Source: Hyphomicrobiales bacterium
GTDB lineage: Bacteria; Pseudomonadota; Alphaproteobacteria; Rhizobiales; Beijerinckiaceae
DNA length: 64,000 bases
Direction of reading: 5' to 3'
Assembly (NCBI GenBank): GCA_930633525.1
Contig: CAKNFP010000002.1
Span: 992,001 to 1,056,000 of the forward strand
Part shown: piece by piece, positions 43,319-52,405 of the stretch
Numbering within the stretch: position 1 is the first letter of the stretch
How the letters are laid out: every line of letters starts with the position of its first letter
Made by a program: the position numbers and the translations under genes
The notes under the pieces: generated by a model
The model's database searches: none
Told to the model about the DNA's origin: nothing
Seen by the model: only the letters and a program-made list of their open reading frames with translations

Positions 43319-44224
43319 ATGAACCAGCGTGACCTCGAGTTCTTTGTGAAGGTGGTCGACGCCGGCAGCTTCTCGCAGGCGGCCATCCTGCTTGGACGGC
43401 CACAGCCCACCCTCAGCCGCTATATCCGCGACCTCGAAAGCGATCTCAGCATCGCGCTACTTTATCGGAACGGCCGGGGCGTGGTGCTGACCGATGCCGG
43501 GCGACGGCTATACAGCCGCGCGAAGATCATCCTTCAGCAGATCGCGGAGGCGCGGGCAGAGGTCAATGCGCTTGCCATCGGCGGGATCAGTTCGGCGGTG
43601 ATCGGAATGCCACCCAGCCTGTGCAGTGTGCTGGCGCCGCCACTGACAAGGACGCTCTGTGAGGCATATCCCAAAGTAAGCCTGCGCTTCGTAGAGGGGC
43701 TCAACGGCCATCTGCTGGAGTGGCTGCTCGATGACAGATTTGATGTCGCTTTACTCTACGAGGTTGAGGCAACCAGGCGCATGCATGCCGAGCCCCTGAT
43801 CTCGGAAGTGCTCCATTTAGTAACGACCACCTCTGGCGAGGCCTTACCGGCCCAGATACAGGCTCTGCATTTGGCGGAGTTTCGACTGATCCTGCCCAGT
43901 CGGCAGCATGGACTGCGCCAGCAGGTCGAACTTTGGGCGATGCGCCATGGCATTCTTCTCGATATTGCGATGGAAAGCGACGCCTATTCCAGCACGCTCA
44001 ACCTCGTGCGTCACGGTGTTGGCGCGACCCTCCTGCCACAAAGCGCGATCAAGGACACGACCGCGATGGGACAGCTGCAATCGGCGCTGATCGTAGCGCC
44101 GCAGCTGCTGCGACAACTTGTGATCGCCTCGCCTCCCAACAAACCCGTGTCGCTCGATCTGTTGCGCTTCATCAAGCTGCAGGTCCGTGGAATGGATGCG
44201 ACATTGGGCTGGACCGCAGGCTAA
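43319..44224 (+). CDS. LysR-family transcriptional regulator
   Basis: A 301-residue regulator with an N-terminal winged HTH (LEFFVKVVDAGSFSQAAILLGRPQPTLSRYIRDLE) and a C-terminal effector-binding fold. It is on the same strand as, and 121 bases after, the dipeptide-type importer, and probably controls the HyuAB-importer operon and its divergent SBP operon in response to their substrate. It is not obviously autoregulated from the sequence. Confidence 0.87.
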   Translation: MNQRDLEFFVKVVDAGSFSQAAILLGRPQPTLSRYIRDLESDLSIALLYRNGRGVVLTDAGRRLYSRAKIILQQIAEARAEVNALAIGGISSAVIGMPPSLCSVLAPPLTRTLCEAYPKVSLRFVEGLNGHLLEWLLDDRFDVALLYEVEATRRMHAEPLISEVLHLVTTTSGEALPAQIQALHLAEFRLILPSRQHGLRQQVELWAMRHGILLDIAMESDAYSSTLNLVRHGVGATLLPQSAIKDTTAMGQLQSALIVAPQLLRQLVIASPPNKPVSLDLLRFIKLQVRGMDATLGWTAG

Positions 44225-45202
44225 AGGATACGAGTCAGCGGATTTACCGCAGCGATGTCGACGCCCTCCCCGGCTCGCAGATATTTGGGCTGCAGATCGT
44301 TTCGGCATCCCCGGCTCGCCGCAAGCAAAGGCATTCGCGCTTTTCATATTAAAGTTATTTAATTCTAGAATAAAACATATATATATTTATAATATTCTTA
44401 AAATATGCAAATTTCATCCAACCCGGCACTGCGGATGACCCACTATACTCCATCAATTCGTCGCGAAGCGTGAATAGGTCGCTGCTGTGCAACGCTAGGT
44501 AGTCTTGGGGCGCAGCTGCGAGGCGGATTTGCAGTTGTTTAAGATCGGCAAGGTCGATCACATCGCCGCCGCCGATGTCATCCTGAGCCTCGACGAGAGG
44601 CTTGCTTACCGCCTCAACTGGCTCGATACCCCCCTCAGGACGGCAGGGAGTTTTCGCAACACGCGCTGGCGTGATTTCACGCTCGCCACTTGGTACCGCG
44701 GCCTTGTCCTTTTCCGGCTCACATTGACATCGGGCTTCAGCACTATACGGATGAGTTCCACACCGTTGTCAGCCCTCATGCCCACGGCTTGATTTGGGCA
44801 CCACGGTCGGTGATACGGCAGTAGGTTGTACGGCTCAGAGTCAATGATCTCTGCCTCAGTTGCTGGGTGAGTTGCGCAAGTACGGCCTGATGATCGCTTC
44901 TGGGCTTGGAAAAGCTATTCTGAGCCGAGCTAGGGGAGCTGCGAGGATGCGGGCTGGCTTGCGGTCAAAGTCGGGTAAGGAGATCTACTTAGCCGTGTCC
45001 CCTGTTTTGATATCGTAGCCATCGCTTCCCGGAGCGGATCCAGTTGGGAAGATTCTTCCCGATCGAGCAGTAAGGCCGAGGCCATCTTCGCCATGACGTC
45101 CATTCTGGACACGCGAAAAATCGGCCGCGTTGCAAACCGTGGCGTATTGCCGTTGCTAGTCACCCAGGCAACGACCATCCGCTAGTCACATTGCTCGATG
45201 CA
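44225..45202. other. Long intergenic region with probable mobile debris
   Basis: About 980 bases. It includes a strongly AT-rich patch at 44340-44420, unlike the flanking GC-rich DNA. One plus-strand segment near 44850-44950 reads LLGELRKYGLMIASGLGKAI, reminiscent of an IS110-type transposase middle region, but no intact transposase is present. Short frames on either strand are not supported. It separates the hydantoinase region from the IclR regulon. Confidence 0.4.
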
Positions 45203-45226
45203 TAATCGCACAAAAGTGCGATTATC
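45203..45226. promoter_or_regulatory. IclR-regulon operator upstream of the GGT-like gene
   Basis: A perfect 10-base inverted repeat with a four-base AAAA centre; the core is TCGCACAAAAGTGCGA. It lies about 80 bases before the gamma-glutamyltransferase-like gene. This is one of six copies of TCGCAC-N4-GTGCGA in this part of the window, and the longest dyad. Confidence 0.85.
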
Positions 45227-45305
45227 TCTTCACAACTCTTTAAATGCGCACTATCTGTCGCTTTGCGTCCCTCGCGATATCGATCGTGCATGACAGGAGC
45301 AATGG

Positions 45306-47099
45306 ATGTTCACCACGAGACCCGAGATCCAGGGCACCTTCGGTTGCGTGGCGACCACCCACTGGCTGGGCTCGGCCGCGGGTATGGCGATGCTCGAACG
45401 CGGCGGCAATGCCTTCGATGCAGCCGCGGCCGCGGGCTTTGTGCTGCAGGTGGTAGAGCCGCATCTGGTCGGCCCCGCCGGCGATGTACCGATCATCTTC
45501 CAAGCAGCGCGCACCGGCAAGGTCGAGGTGCTTTGCGGACAGGCGCCAGCGCCGGCAGGAGCGACCATTGAACACTATCGCGACCAGGGGCTCGACATCA
45601 TCCCCGGCAATGGAATGCTCTCAACGGTCATACCGGGGGCGTTCGATGCGTGGCTGACGCTGCTGCGCGATCACGGCCGGCTGCGCCTTCAGGATGTTCT
45701 GGAGCCCGCTATCCACTATGCGCGCAACGGCCATCCGATCTTACCGGGCGTCGTCAATGTGATCGCCGGGCTGCGGGAATTCTTCAAAAGGGAATGGCCG
45801 ACATCGGCAGCGCTCTATCTTCCAAACGGCGACGTGCCTGAACCTCGAAGCCTGTTCAGGAACGAACCGCTTGCCGCCATGTGGCAACGCGTTATCACCG
45901 AGGCCACCGCGTCCGGCGGCAGTCGGGAGGTTGTGATAGACCGCGCTCGCGCCTGCTTTTCGCAAGGCTTCGTGGCCGACGCGATCGATCGGTTCGTGCG
46001 TGAAACGGAGGTCATGGATCAATCCGGTAGCCGACACAGGGGCGTGCTGACCGGCGCGGATCTCGCGGGTTGGCAGGCGCCCTACGAAGCCCCCCTCACC
46101 TACGACTACCTCAACTACACCGTCTGCAAGATCGGCCCTTGGGGACAGGGGCCGATGTTTCTCCAGACCCTCGCACTCCTCAAGGGGTTCGACCTCGCCG
46201 CGATGGATCCGCGCAGCGGGGAGTTCGTGCATGTCCTGACCGAAGCGATGAAGCTCGCCTTTGCGGATCGCGAGGCCTATTACGGCGATCCGGACTTCGT
46301 GGATGTTCCCCTCGATGTCCTCCTCTCCGATGCTTATGCCGCCGAGCGGCGCGTCCTCATAGGCAATGCAGCATCCAGGGAGCTCATCCCCGGCGTCATC
46401 CCCGGATATGAAGGCCAGGTGGAAAAAGGCCTCGCAACACTTGCGCGCCTGGCGAGCCGCAAGACAGCGGCGGCGAACAACGAGCCGACCACAGCTGAGA
46501 TGCTTTCGGCCCGGCGTGGCGACACCACGCATATCGACGTGGTCGACAGCGAAGGCAACATGGTCGCCGCCATGCCGTCGGGGGGATGGCTGCAGTCGTC
46601 CCCCACGATCCCCGGGCTCGGCTTCGCCCTCAACAGCAGGGCGCAGATGTTCCTTCTCGAACCGGGGCTTCCTACATCGCTCGCGCCGGGCAAGCGGCCA
46701 CGTACCACGCTCACGCCGTCTTTTGCCCTGCGTGACGGCCGCCCCTATATGGCGTTCGGCTCACCCGGCGGGGACCAGCAGGAACAATGGGCGCTGACCA
46801 TGTTCCTGCGGCATGTCCACCATGGTTTTAACCTTCAGGAGACGATCGAGCAGCCGATGTTCCATACCCGGCACGTGCCGAGCTCATTCTACCCGAGGGA
46901 CAGCATTCCGGCACATTTGCTTTGCGAGGAGAGCTTCGGCGCCGCCGTGCTGGATGACCTGCGTGAGCGGGGCCATGACCTCCAGGTCGCACCCGAATGG
47001 ACCGTCGGCCGCATGGTCGCTGTCTCGGACGCCGGCGATGGTATCCTGCGTGCAGGCGCCACGCCTCGTCTCATGCAGGCCTATGCCATTGGCCGCTGA
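45306..47099 (+). CDS. Gamma-glutamyltransferase family hydrolase
   Basis: A 597-residue N-terminal nucleophile hydrolase made as one precursor and expected to self-cleave before Thr407, in the RRGDTTHIDVVD motif, giving a small subunit of about 191 residues. RGGNAFDAAAAAGF near residue 34 and SGGWLQSSPTIPGLG after the nucleophile are further family marks. No signal peptide is visible, so it probably works in the cytoplasm, unlike periplasmic GGTs of glutathione turnover. It lies behind a regulon palindrome and before iclR, so it likely hydrolyses an amide or gamma-glutamyl conjugate in the catabolic pathway of this region. Cephalosporin-acylase-like activity is possible. Confidence 0.85.
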   Translation: MFTTRPEIQGTFGCVATTHWLGSAAGMAMLERGGNAFDAAAAAGFVLQVVEPHLVGPAGDVPIIFQAARTGKVEVLCGQAPAPAGATIEHYRDQGLDIIPGNGMLSTVIPGAFDAWLTLLRDHGRLRLQDVLEPAIHYARNGHPILPGVVNVIAGLREFFKREWPTSAALYLPNGDVPEPRSLFRNEPLAAMWQRVITEATASGGSREVVIDRARACFSQGFVADAIDRFVRETEVMDQSGSRHRGVLTGADLAGWQAPYEAPLTYDYLNYTVCKIGPWGQGPMFLQTLALLKGFDLAAMDPRSGEFVHVLTEAMKLAFADREAYYGDPDFVDVPLDVLLSDAYAAERRVLIGNAASRELIPGVIPGYEGQVEKGLATLARLASRKTAAANNEPTTAEMLSARRGDTTHIDVVDSEGNMVAAMPSGGWLQSSPTIPGLGFALNSRAQMFLLEPGLPTSLAPGKRPRTTLTPSFALRDGRPYMAFGSPGGDQQEQWALTMFLRHVHHGFNLQETIEQPMFHTRHVPSSFYPRDSIPAHLLCEESFGAAVLDDLRERGHDLQVAPEWTVGRMVAVSDAGDGILRAGATPRLMQAYAIGR

Positions 47100-47255
47100 G
47101 TTCAAAGAATGGATTTCCGGCGCTTGACGAGAAGGTAAACAGCCGAATAACCGAACCGTATCCTCTTGTGAGCTTGGCGCATAATTGGCAGTGATAGTTC
47201 TGCTGGCCATGTCAGGGAAACGGAATAAGCGACAAGAACGAGGAGCACGTCACAT

Positions 47256-48074
47256 ATGGGCGCCGAACGGGGCATCGATGGGTCGAAACGGGACTTCGAG
47301 ACGAGCATCAAGCTGGCCGACTATGTGTCCGCGTTTGCGCGCGGCCTCGAAGTCATCCGGGCATTCGACCAGGAAACGCCTTCGCTGACGGTCTCAAGTG
47401 CGGCCGAAAAGACGGGGATGAGCCGCGCCGCCGTCCGCCGCTTCCTCCTTACCCTGCATGAACTTGGCTACGCCACCATGGACGGCGACACGTTCGAGCT
47501 GCGTCCCAAGGTTCTGGAACTCGGCTATTCCTACCTGTCGACATGGCCCACCTCGCAACTCGTCACGCCCTATCTGCGCGAAGGCGTGCGCATCATGAGC
47601 GAAAATGTTTCGTTCGGCGTGCTCGAAGGCGATCAGGCCGTCTATATCGCGCGCGCCGAGGCGCGCCGGCTGGTGCACAGCATCGTCATTGCGATAGGCT
47701 CACGAGTGCCCGCTGTGCTTTCGGCCATGGGGCGCGTCCTGCTTGCGAACCAGAGCGAGGACGCCATCTCGGACATCCTCACCAGAAATCCGCTGCCCCG
47801 CAAGACGCCGACCAGTGTGGACGATCCTGCAGAGCTTCGACGCATCCTCGCCGATGTCCGTGCAAACGGATGGTGTTTCGTGGCTGAGGAATTCGAGCAA
47901 GGGGTGCTGTCGCTGGCCGTTCCCGTCACCAATGCCGATGGCCGGGTGATCGCAGCCATCAACGTCGGCGCACCGACAACACGGATTTCGGCAGACGAAA
48001 TGCTTGATCGCTTCTTGCCCGTGATGCGGAAGATCGGTGCGGATGTTTCCGCCGCGATATCGATGCGCGGGTAG
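47256..48074 (+). CDS. IclR-family transcriptional regulator
   Basis: A 272-residue regulator with an N-terminal winged HTH (LTVSSAAEKTGMSRAAVRRFLLTLHELGY, about 43-72) and a C-terminal GAF-like effector domain (VAEEFEQGVLSLAVPVTNADG). IclR members often control aromatic degradation and bind palindromes. It is the only IclR regulator in the window and sits within the region bearing the six TCGCAC-N4-GTGCGA palindromes, so it is the prime candidate to bind them. Start at 47256 follows GAGGAG by ten bases. Confidence 0.88.
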   Translation: MGAERGIDGSKRDFETSIKLADYVSAFARGLEVIRAFDQETPSLTVSSAAEKTGMSRAAVRRFLLTLHELGYATMDGDTFELRPKVLELGYSYLSTWPTSQLVTPYLREGVRIMSENVSFGVLEGDQAVYIARAEARRLVHSIVIAIGSRVPAVLSAMGRVLLANQSEDAISDILTRNPLPRKTPTSVDDPAELRRILADVRANGWCFVAEEFEQGVLSLAVPVTNADGRVIAAINVGAPTTRISADEMLDRFLPVMRKIGADVSAAISMRG

Positions 48075-48110
48075 AGTGTTTTCGCCTTTCTCGGAATCGC
48101 GAAAACGCTC
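48074..48110. terminator. Stem-loop after iclR, possible bidirectional terminator
   Basis: GAGTGTTTTCGC (48074-48085) pairs with GCGAAAACGCTC (48099-48110), 11 of 12 positions, around a 13-base loop. It starts at the iclR stop (TAG, 48072-48074), and the convergent ABC operon ends just downstream, so it could stop transcription from both sides. The sequence also resembles repeats common in rhizobial genomes. Confidence 0.6.
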
Positions 48111-48169
48111 CAGCAATTTGTTCTCCATGCGCGCCAGGACTTCCTGACTCCCGAGAACCGCATCGGGCG

Positions 48170-49252
48170 TCAGGCGTGGCTCACTATCCGGCCTTCACGA
48201 ACCACCATCCAGGCGTCTTCTGGAATCTCAACGGAGACCTGTGCCCCCTCTCCGAGAAGCGGGCCGTTGCGCGCCTGGAGAATGTTGAATTCCGTGTCGC
48301 CTTCTCGCACCACATAGCGGACCATCAGCCCAAGATAGTCCGCCTCCGCGACACGGCCGTGTCCCTCTTGCGGCGAAGCATCCGAGGGCACGACGCGCAG
48401 CCTTTCGCCGCGCAGCAGGAGTCGGGCCTCGCTGCCCTGCGCAAGATCCACAGGCACCGTGATCTCGCTCCCGCTCGGAAGCATGATCGTCGAACGGCCG
48501 GCGGTCGCTTCCTTCACTCGCCCGGTGAATTCGTTCACATAGCCGAAGAATCGGGCGACGAACTCGGTGGTCGGGCGGGTGTAGATATCGTCCGGGCATC
48601 CTTCCTGTTCGATGCGACCGCCCGACATGACGACCACCTTATCCGACATCGACAGCGCTTCAGCCTGATCGTGAGTGACAAAAACAGTCGTGATGCCAAG
48701 CGTGCGCTGGATGCGCTTCAGCTCAAAGCGCATCTCCTCACGAAGCCCCGCGTCGAGGGCCGAAAGCGGCTCGTCGAAGAGAAGCAGCTCCGGCTCGATG
48801 ACGATGGCGCGTGCCACCGCGACACGCTGCTGCTGGCCGCCCGAGAGCTGGGAGGGCATGCGGTCCTCCATGCCGGGCAAGCGCACCACATTCAAGGCCC
48901 GCTTGACACGCTGGGCGATCTCAGCGCGCGGCACGCCGCGATATTTCAGCCCATAACCGATATTGTCGAAGACGCTCTTGTGGGGGAATAGCGCGAGATT
49001 CTGGAAGACCATGCCAAAATTGCGCTTGTGGACCGGGAGATCGTTGACCCTCTTGCCCTTGACCAGAATGTCGCCTTGCGTCGGGGATTCCAGTCCGGCG
49101 ATCATGCGCAGCGTCGTGGTCTTTCCACAACCGGAAGGACCAAGCAGGGATACGAACTCCCCCTCCACGACGTTCAAATTCAGTGAATTCACCGCTGCGA
49201 CCGTGCCGAAGCGCTTTTCCACATTGCTAATTTCGATTGCCATCGGTCGCAT
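48170..49252 (-). CDS. ABC transporter ATP-binding protein, PotA-like
   Basis: A 360-residue ATPase with Walker A GPSGCGKTT, signature LSGGQQQR, Walker B LLLFDEPLSALD and a C-terminal TOBE-type domain. The start at 49252 (MRPMAIE) follows AGGAGATCAAG; a longer frame to 49291 is not supported. It is the last gene of an operon running from the NtaA-type monooxygenase through MmgE/PrpD, SBP and two permeases, so the transporter probably imports the substrate of those enzymes. Confidence 0.9.
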   Translation of the reverse strand: MRPMAIEISNVEKRFGTVAAVNSLNLNVVEGEFVSLLGPSGCGKTTTLRMIAGLESPTQGDILVKGKRVNDLPVHKRNFGMVFQNLALFPHKSVFDNIGYGLKYRGVPRAEIAQRVKRALNVVRLPGMEDRMPSQLSGGQQQRVAVARAIVIEPELLLFDEPLSALDAGLREEMRFELKRIQRTLGITTVFVTHDQAEALSMSDKVVVMSGGRIEQEGCPDDIYTRPTTEFVARFFGYVNEFTGRVKEATAGRSTIMLPSGSEITVPVDLAQGSEARLLLRGERLRVVPSDASPQEGHGRVAEADYLGLMVRYVVREGDTEFNILQARNGPLLGEGAQVSVEIPEDAWMVVREGRIVSHA

Positions 49253-49262
49253 CTTGATCTCC

Positions 49263-50141
49263 TTACTCACCCTTCTCGGTGGCGAGCTCACGCGGCGTCA
49301 TGACCTCGGTCATTTCGGCACGCCCGGTCCAGCTTAGAAGTCTGGGCAAAATGACTGACACCAGCTTCACCATAAGCAGACCTGCTAGCGGAACAACGAA
49401 AGATAGTATGATCAGAATCGTCGCAAGCGCATTGACTCTGTGATCGGTCGAAAAGTTAAGCATACCCATGATCTGGGTCGTGACGGTCTCTGTATTGACT
49501 GGCCGCCAGAACAGCGTGGCAGTCAGTTCATCGAAGGACGACATGAAGGAATACAAAAATGCAACCACGAGCGCCGGAGCGACCAATGGCAAGGTGATCG
49601 ACATGAAGGTCTGGACGCTGTTAGCGCCAAGCGTGCGTGCGGCCGCCTCCAAACTCGGCGAGATCGACGCGAAGCGGTGGCGCGTCACCAGCACCACGAT
49701 CGGCAGGATGATTGCGACATGCCCAACCAGAAGCAGCATGAAGTTTCTCGGCAGCCCCAGAAGGCGCCACGCAAGTAACAGCCCCACACCCATGATGAGA
49801 TGAGGGATAAGAAGGGGCATCAGCAGGACGAGCTGCAACGTCTCGCCGAACGGCACCTTGTAACGGGCCAGCACATAGGCCGCCGAGGCGCCGATCGCTG
49901 TAGCGATGATGGCCGACGAGATGCCGAGCTTGAACGAAATCCAAAGGGATTCGAGAATCTGCGGGTCGGCCAGCACCTCACGGAACCACCGCAGTGTCAC
50001 GCCCGTAATCGGAAAGTCCACATACTCGGCTGGATTGAAGGCCACCACGATGACGACAAGCACCGGCGCGAGCATGAACACATAGACGAGGATGGTCATG
50101 ACCATGAGGAAGAAGCGGAAAGGGCTCATCTTCTGTTCCAT
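49263..50141 (-). CDS. ABC transporter permease, PotC-like
   Basis: A 292-residue membrane subunit with six helices and the EAA loop EAAARTLGANSVQTFMSITLPLVAPAL. Start at 50141 (MEQKMSPFRFF) lies two bases after the upstream permease stop and follows AGGAACAAGTG. The frame open to 50252 is a shadow of that permease. Confidence 0.88.
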   Translation of the reverse strand: MEQKMSPFRFFLMVMTILVYVFMLAPVLVVIVVAFNPAEYVDFPITGVTLRWFREVLADPQILESLWISFKLGISSAIIATAIGASAAYVLARYKVPFGETLQLVLLMPLLIPHLIMGVGLLLAWRLLGLPRNFMLLLVGHVAIILPIVVLVTRHRFASISPSLEAAARTLGANSVQTFMSITLPLVAPALVVAFLYSFMSSFDELTATLFWRPVNTETVTTQIMGMLNFSTDHRVNALATILIILSFVVPLAGLLMVKLVSVILPRLLSWTGRAEMTEVMTPRELATEKGE

Positions 50142-50143
50142 GG

Positions 50144-51004
50144 TCACTTGTTCCTGAACATGTGCGATAGCCCCATGTAGCGCCCGTAGAAGAACAGGCA
50201 GACACAGAGAATAATGATCAGCAGCAATGCCAGCGTTGAGCCGAAGGGCCAATCTTGCTGCATGAGGATCGTCTCGTAGACGAGGGTGGCGTAATAGGTC
50301 GAATTCGGCCCCCCAAGCAGCAGCGGTGTGATATAGGCCCCGAGCGTCCAGATGAAACAGATCAGAAAGCCAGCCGATATTCCGCCTATAGCAAGTGGCA
50401 CGACAACCGAGAAGAATACCTGAATTCCACTTGCACCCAGTGTTCGCCCGGCTTCGATGAGATGTTTATCGACCGAAGTAAGGCCCAGATAAATATTCAG
50501 AATCATGACCGGCAGCGCATAGTGGACGATGCCGATATAGACGGAGAAGGAGTTGTAGAGCAGCGGCAGCGGCTCGCTGGTCACGCCCCAGCTCATCAAC
50601 AGTGTGTTGATCGGCCCGCTTCGCCCCAATATCTGCAGCCAGGACATGGTTCGCACGACGTAGCTGATCCAGGATGGCACGAACAGCAGCAGGGCGAGCC
50701 ACGCGCGATAGTTCGGCGGGAGCGTCGTCATGTAGTAAGCCGGACCAAATCCGACGATCATCGCGATAACGGTTGAGAAAAAGGCTAGCTGCGCGGTCTT
50801 GAGGAGGATCTCCAGATAGAAGCTGTCCTCGACCAGTTGCCGCCAGTTCGCCAAGGTGAACGCCGCGTTGAGCGAGCCATTCGACTGCAACTGCCAAAAC
50901 GAATAGATGCCGATGCAAGCGAGAGGTAGGATGACAAACAGGCAGCTCAGCACGATTGCCGGGGTGAGCAGGAGGGCCTGTGAAGAGCGGGCCGTTGCGA
51001 ACAC
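50144..51004 (-). CDS. ABC transporter permease, PotB-like
   Basis: A 286-residue membrane subunit of a polyamine-type importer with six helices and the loop IEAGRTLGASGIQVFFSVVVPLAIGG. GTG start at 51004 after GAGGACTGAACCC. The 197-base gap before it, after the SBP gene, holds no gene. Confidence 0.88.
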   Translation of the reverse strand: MFATARSSQALLLTPAIVLSCLFVILPLACIGIYSFWQLQSNGSLNAAFTLANWRQLVEDSFYLEILLKTAQLAFFSTVIAMIVGFGPAYYMTTLPPNYRAWLALLLFVPSWISYVVRTMSWLQILGRSGPINTLLMSWGVTSEPLPLLYNSFSVYIGIVHYALPVMILNIYLGLTSVDKHLIEAGRTLGASGIQVFFSVVVPLAIGGISAGFLICFIWTLGAYITPLLLGGPNSTYYATLVYETILMQQDWPFGSTLALLLIIILCVCLFFYGRYMGLSHMFRNK

Positions 51005-51201
51005 GGGTTCAGTCCTCTTTTAGGCGCATGATCGATCGAAGCTGGCACATGGCTATGCTGACAGACCGCCTGTCGCACTGCTCGATGGCGGAACGCAAGG
51101 CCCGCAGCAACGCCGTTGTCCGATGCTGCGGGTCAAGCCCAGATTGGATACGGTCGCCGGCAAGGTCGCCCGGATGTCCGCTACGATGCAGCGGTAAACA
51201 C

Positions 51202-52359
51202 TCAAGCCCGTGATAGCACGCGCCGATATTCCCGCTGCCAGTCAGCCGCGTTCTTGTTCCAGTAGCGCGGCTCCAGCATCCGATAGCCCTCCAATGTCCC
51301 CGTGGGATCGAAGCCGACGGCCTGCTTCAGTTCGTCCGGCATTTCGACCCGCGCGGGATTGAGCGCCGGTACATTGGTGGTCATCAAGCTTTGGGCAATG
51401 GCGACTTCCGGCCTGAGCAGCATCGATGAGATCTCATAAGCGACATCCATATCCGTGCCCTTGATCACCATGAAGCAACCGAAGTTGCAGAACGTGCCCT
51501 GCTTTGGATAGTAAGAGATCGGCATGCCGGCCTTGCGAAGCTGACCGATCGTACCGTACCATGCGTCAGTGATCCATGCCTCTCCCGAACCGAGCAACTG
51601 CGCGTGTTCGGCATTCGACTTCCAGAACTTGAAGACATTGCGCTTACACTCGGCGATCTTACCCCAAACCGCGTTCATGTCGGTTATGTTGTTGATGTCC
51701 TGGCCGGTTTGTAACGCGCCGTAGCAGATACGGCGCTGCCACTGATCTTCGCCCGATATGCGATTGGGGTACTTCTTGCTCAGAAGGATGTTGAAGCCCT
51801 CTGCCTCGACCTCGGCCGGGTCGACCTTGTCGTGGTTGTAGGCGATTGCGACGCCGGAAATGTTTGTCGGCACGGCCGCGAGCAGCCCCTCCGGCGCCAG
51901 GGAGCGATAGATATCCACTGCAGGCTTCATGAGATTGTCGAGACCGGGCAGCTTGGCGGGGTCCAACGCTTGTGTATAGCCCCGCTCAATGAAGAGCAGA
52001 GCCGTCGACGGGTTCGCCGCCGTGAAGAAGTTGTAGTCTCCCGTGCCCTCCGCGGCCAGCTTGGCCAACAGCTCCTGCTCGCTGCCAAATGACCCTTCGT
52101 TGACGACGATGCCGGTTTCCTTCTGGAAGACCCGAAGCAGTTTCTCACTGATTGCCTTCTGGGTCATGCCGCCGAAGCCGTCGAAGCGGACTTCCTTGGC
52201 ACCTTGGGCGACAGCAGGATTGACCATCTGCATGACCGAAGAACCTACGACGCCATTGACGAACGCTAGCGTCCCGACGTTGTGCAGGAAACGGCGCCTA
52301 CTCATGCCGCCGTTGTTGTAGCGTTCAAGCAGGACCTCGAAGATACGCGTGATATCCAT
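51202..52359 (-). CDS. ABC transporter substrate-binding protein, polyamine type (Tat signal)
   Basis: A 385-residue periplasmic binding protein with a twin-arginine leader: an 18-residue N-terminal extension, then MSRRRFLHNVGTLAFVNG. The mature part begins KEVRFDGFGGMTQKAISEKLL and belongs to the PotD-type SBP family. Tat export suggests folding, or cofactor binding, in the cytoplasm, which is unusual for this class. It serves the importer whose other subunits follow. Confidence 0.87.
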   Translation of the reverse strand: MDITRIFEVLLERYNNGGMSRRRFLHNVGTLAFVNGVVGSSVMQMVNPAVAQGAKEVRFDGFGGMTQKAISEKLLRVFQKETGIVVNEGSFGSEQELLAKLAAEGTGDYNFFTAANPSTALLFIERGYTQALDPAKLPGLDNLMKPAVDIYRSLAPEGLLAAVPTNISGVAIAYNHDKVDPAEVEAEGFNILLSKKYPNRISGEDQWQRRICYGALQTGQDINNITDMNAVWGKIAECKRNVFKFWKSNAEHAQLLGSGEAWITDAWYGTIGQLRKAGMPISYYPKQGTFCNFGCFMVIKGTDMDVAYEISSMLLRPEVAIAQSLMTTNVPALNPARVEMPDELKQAVGFDPTGTLEGYRMLEPRYWNKNAADWQREYRRVLSRA

Positions 52360-52405
52360 TCTTGATACCCCTCTGGTTTTTTATTTTATTACCGTTTCGA
52401 AGTAT

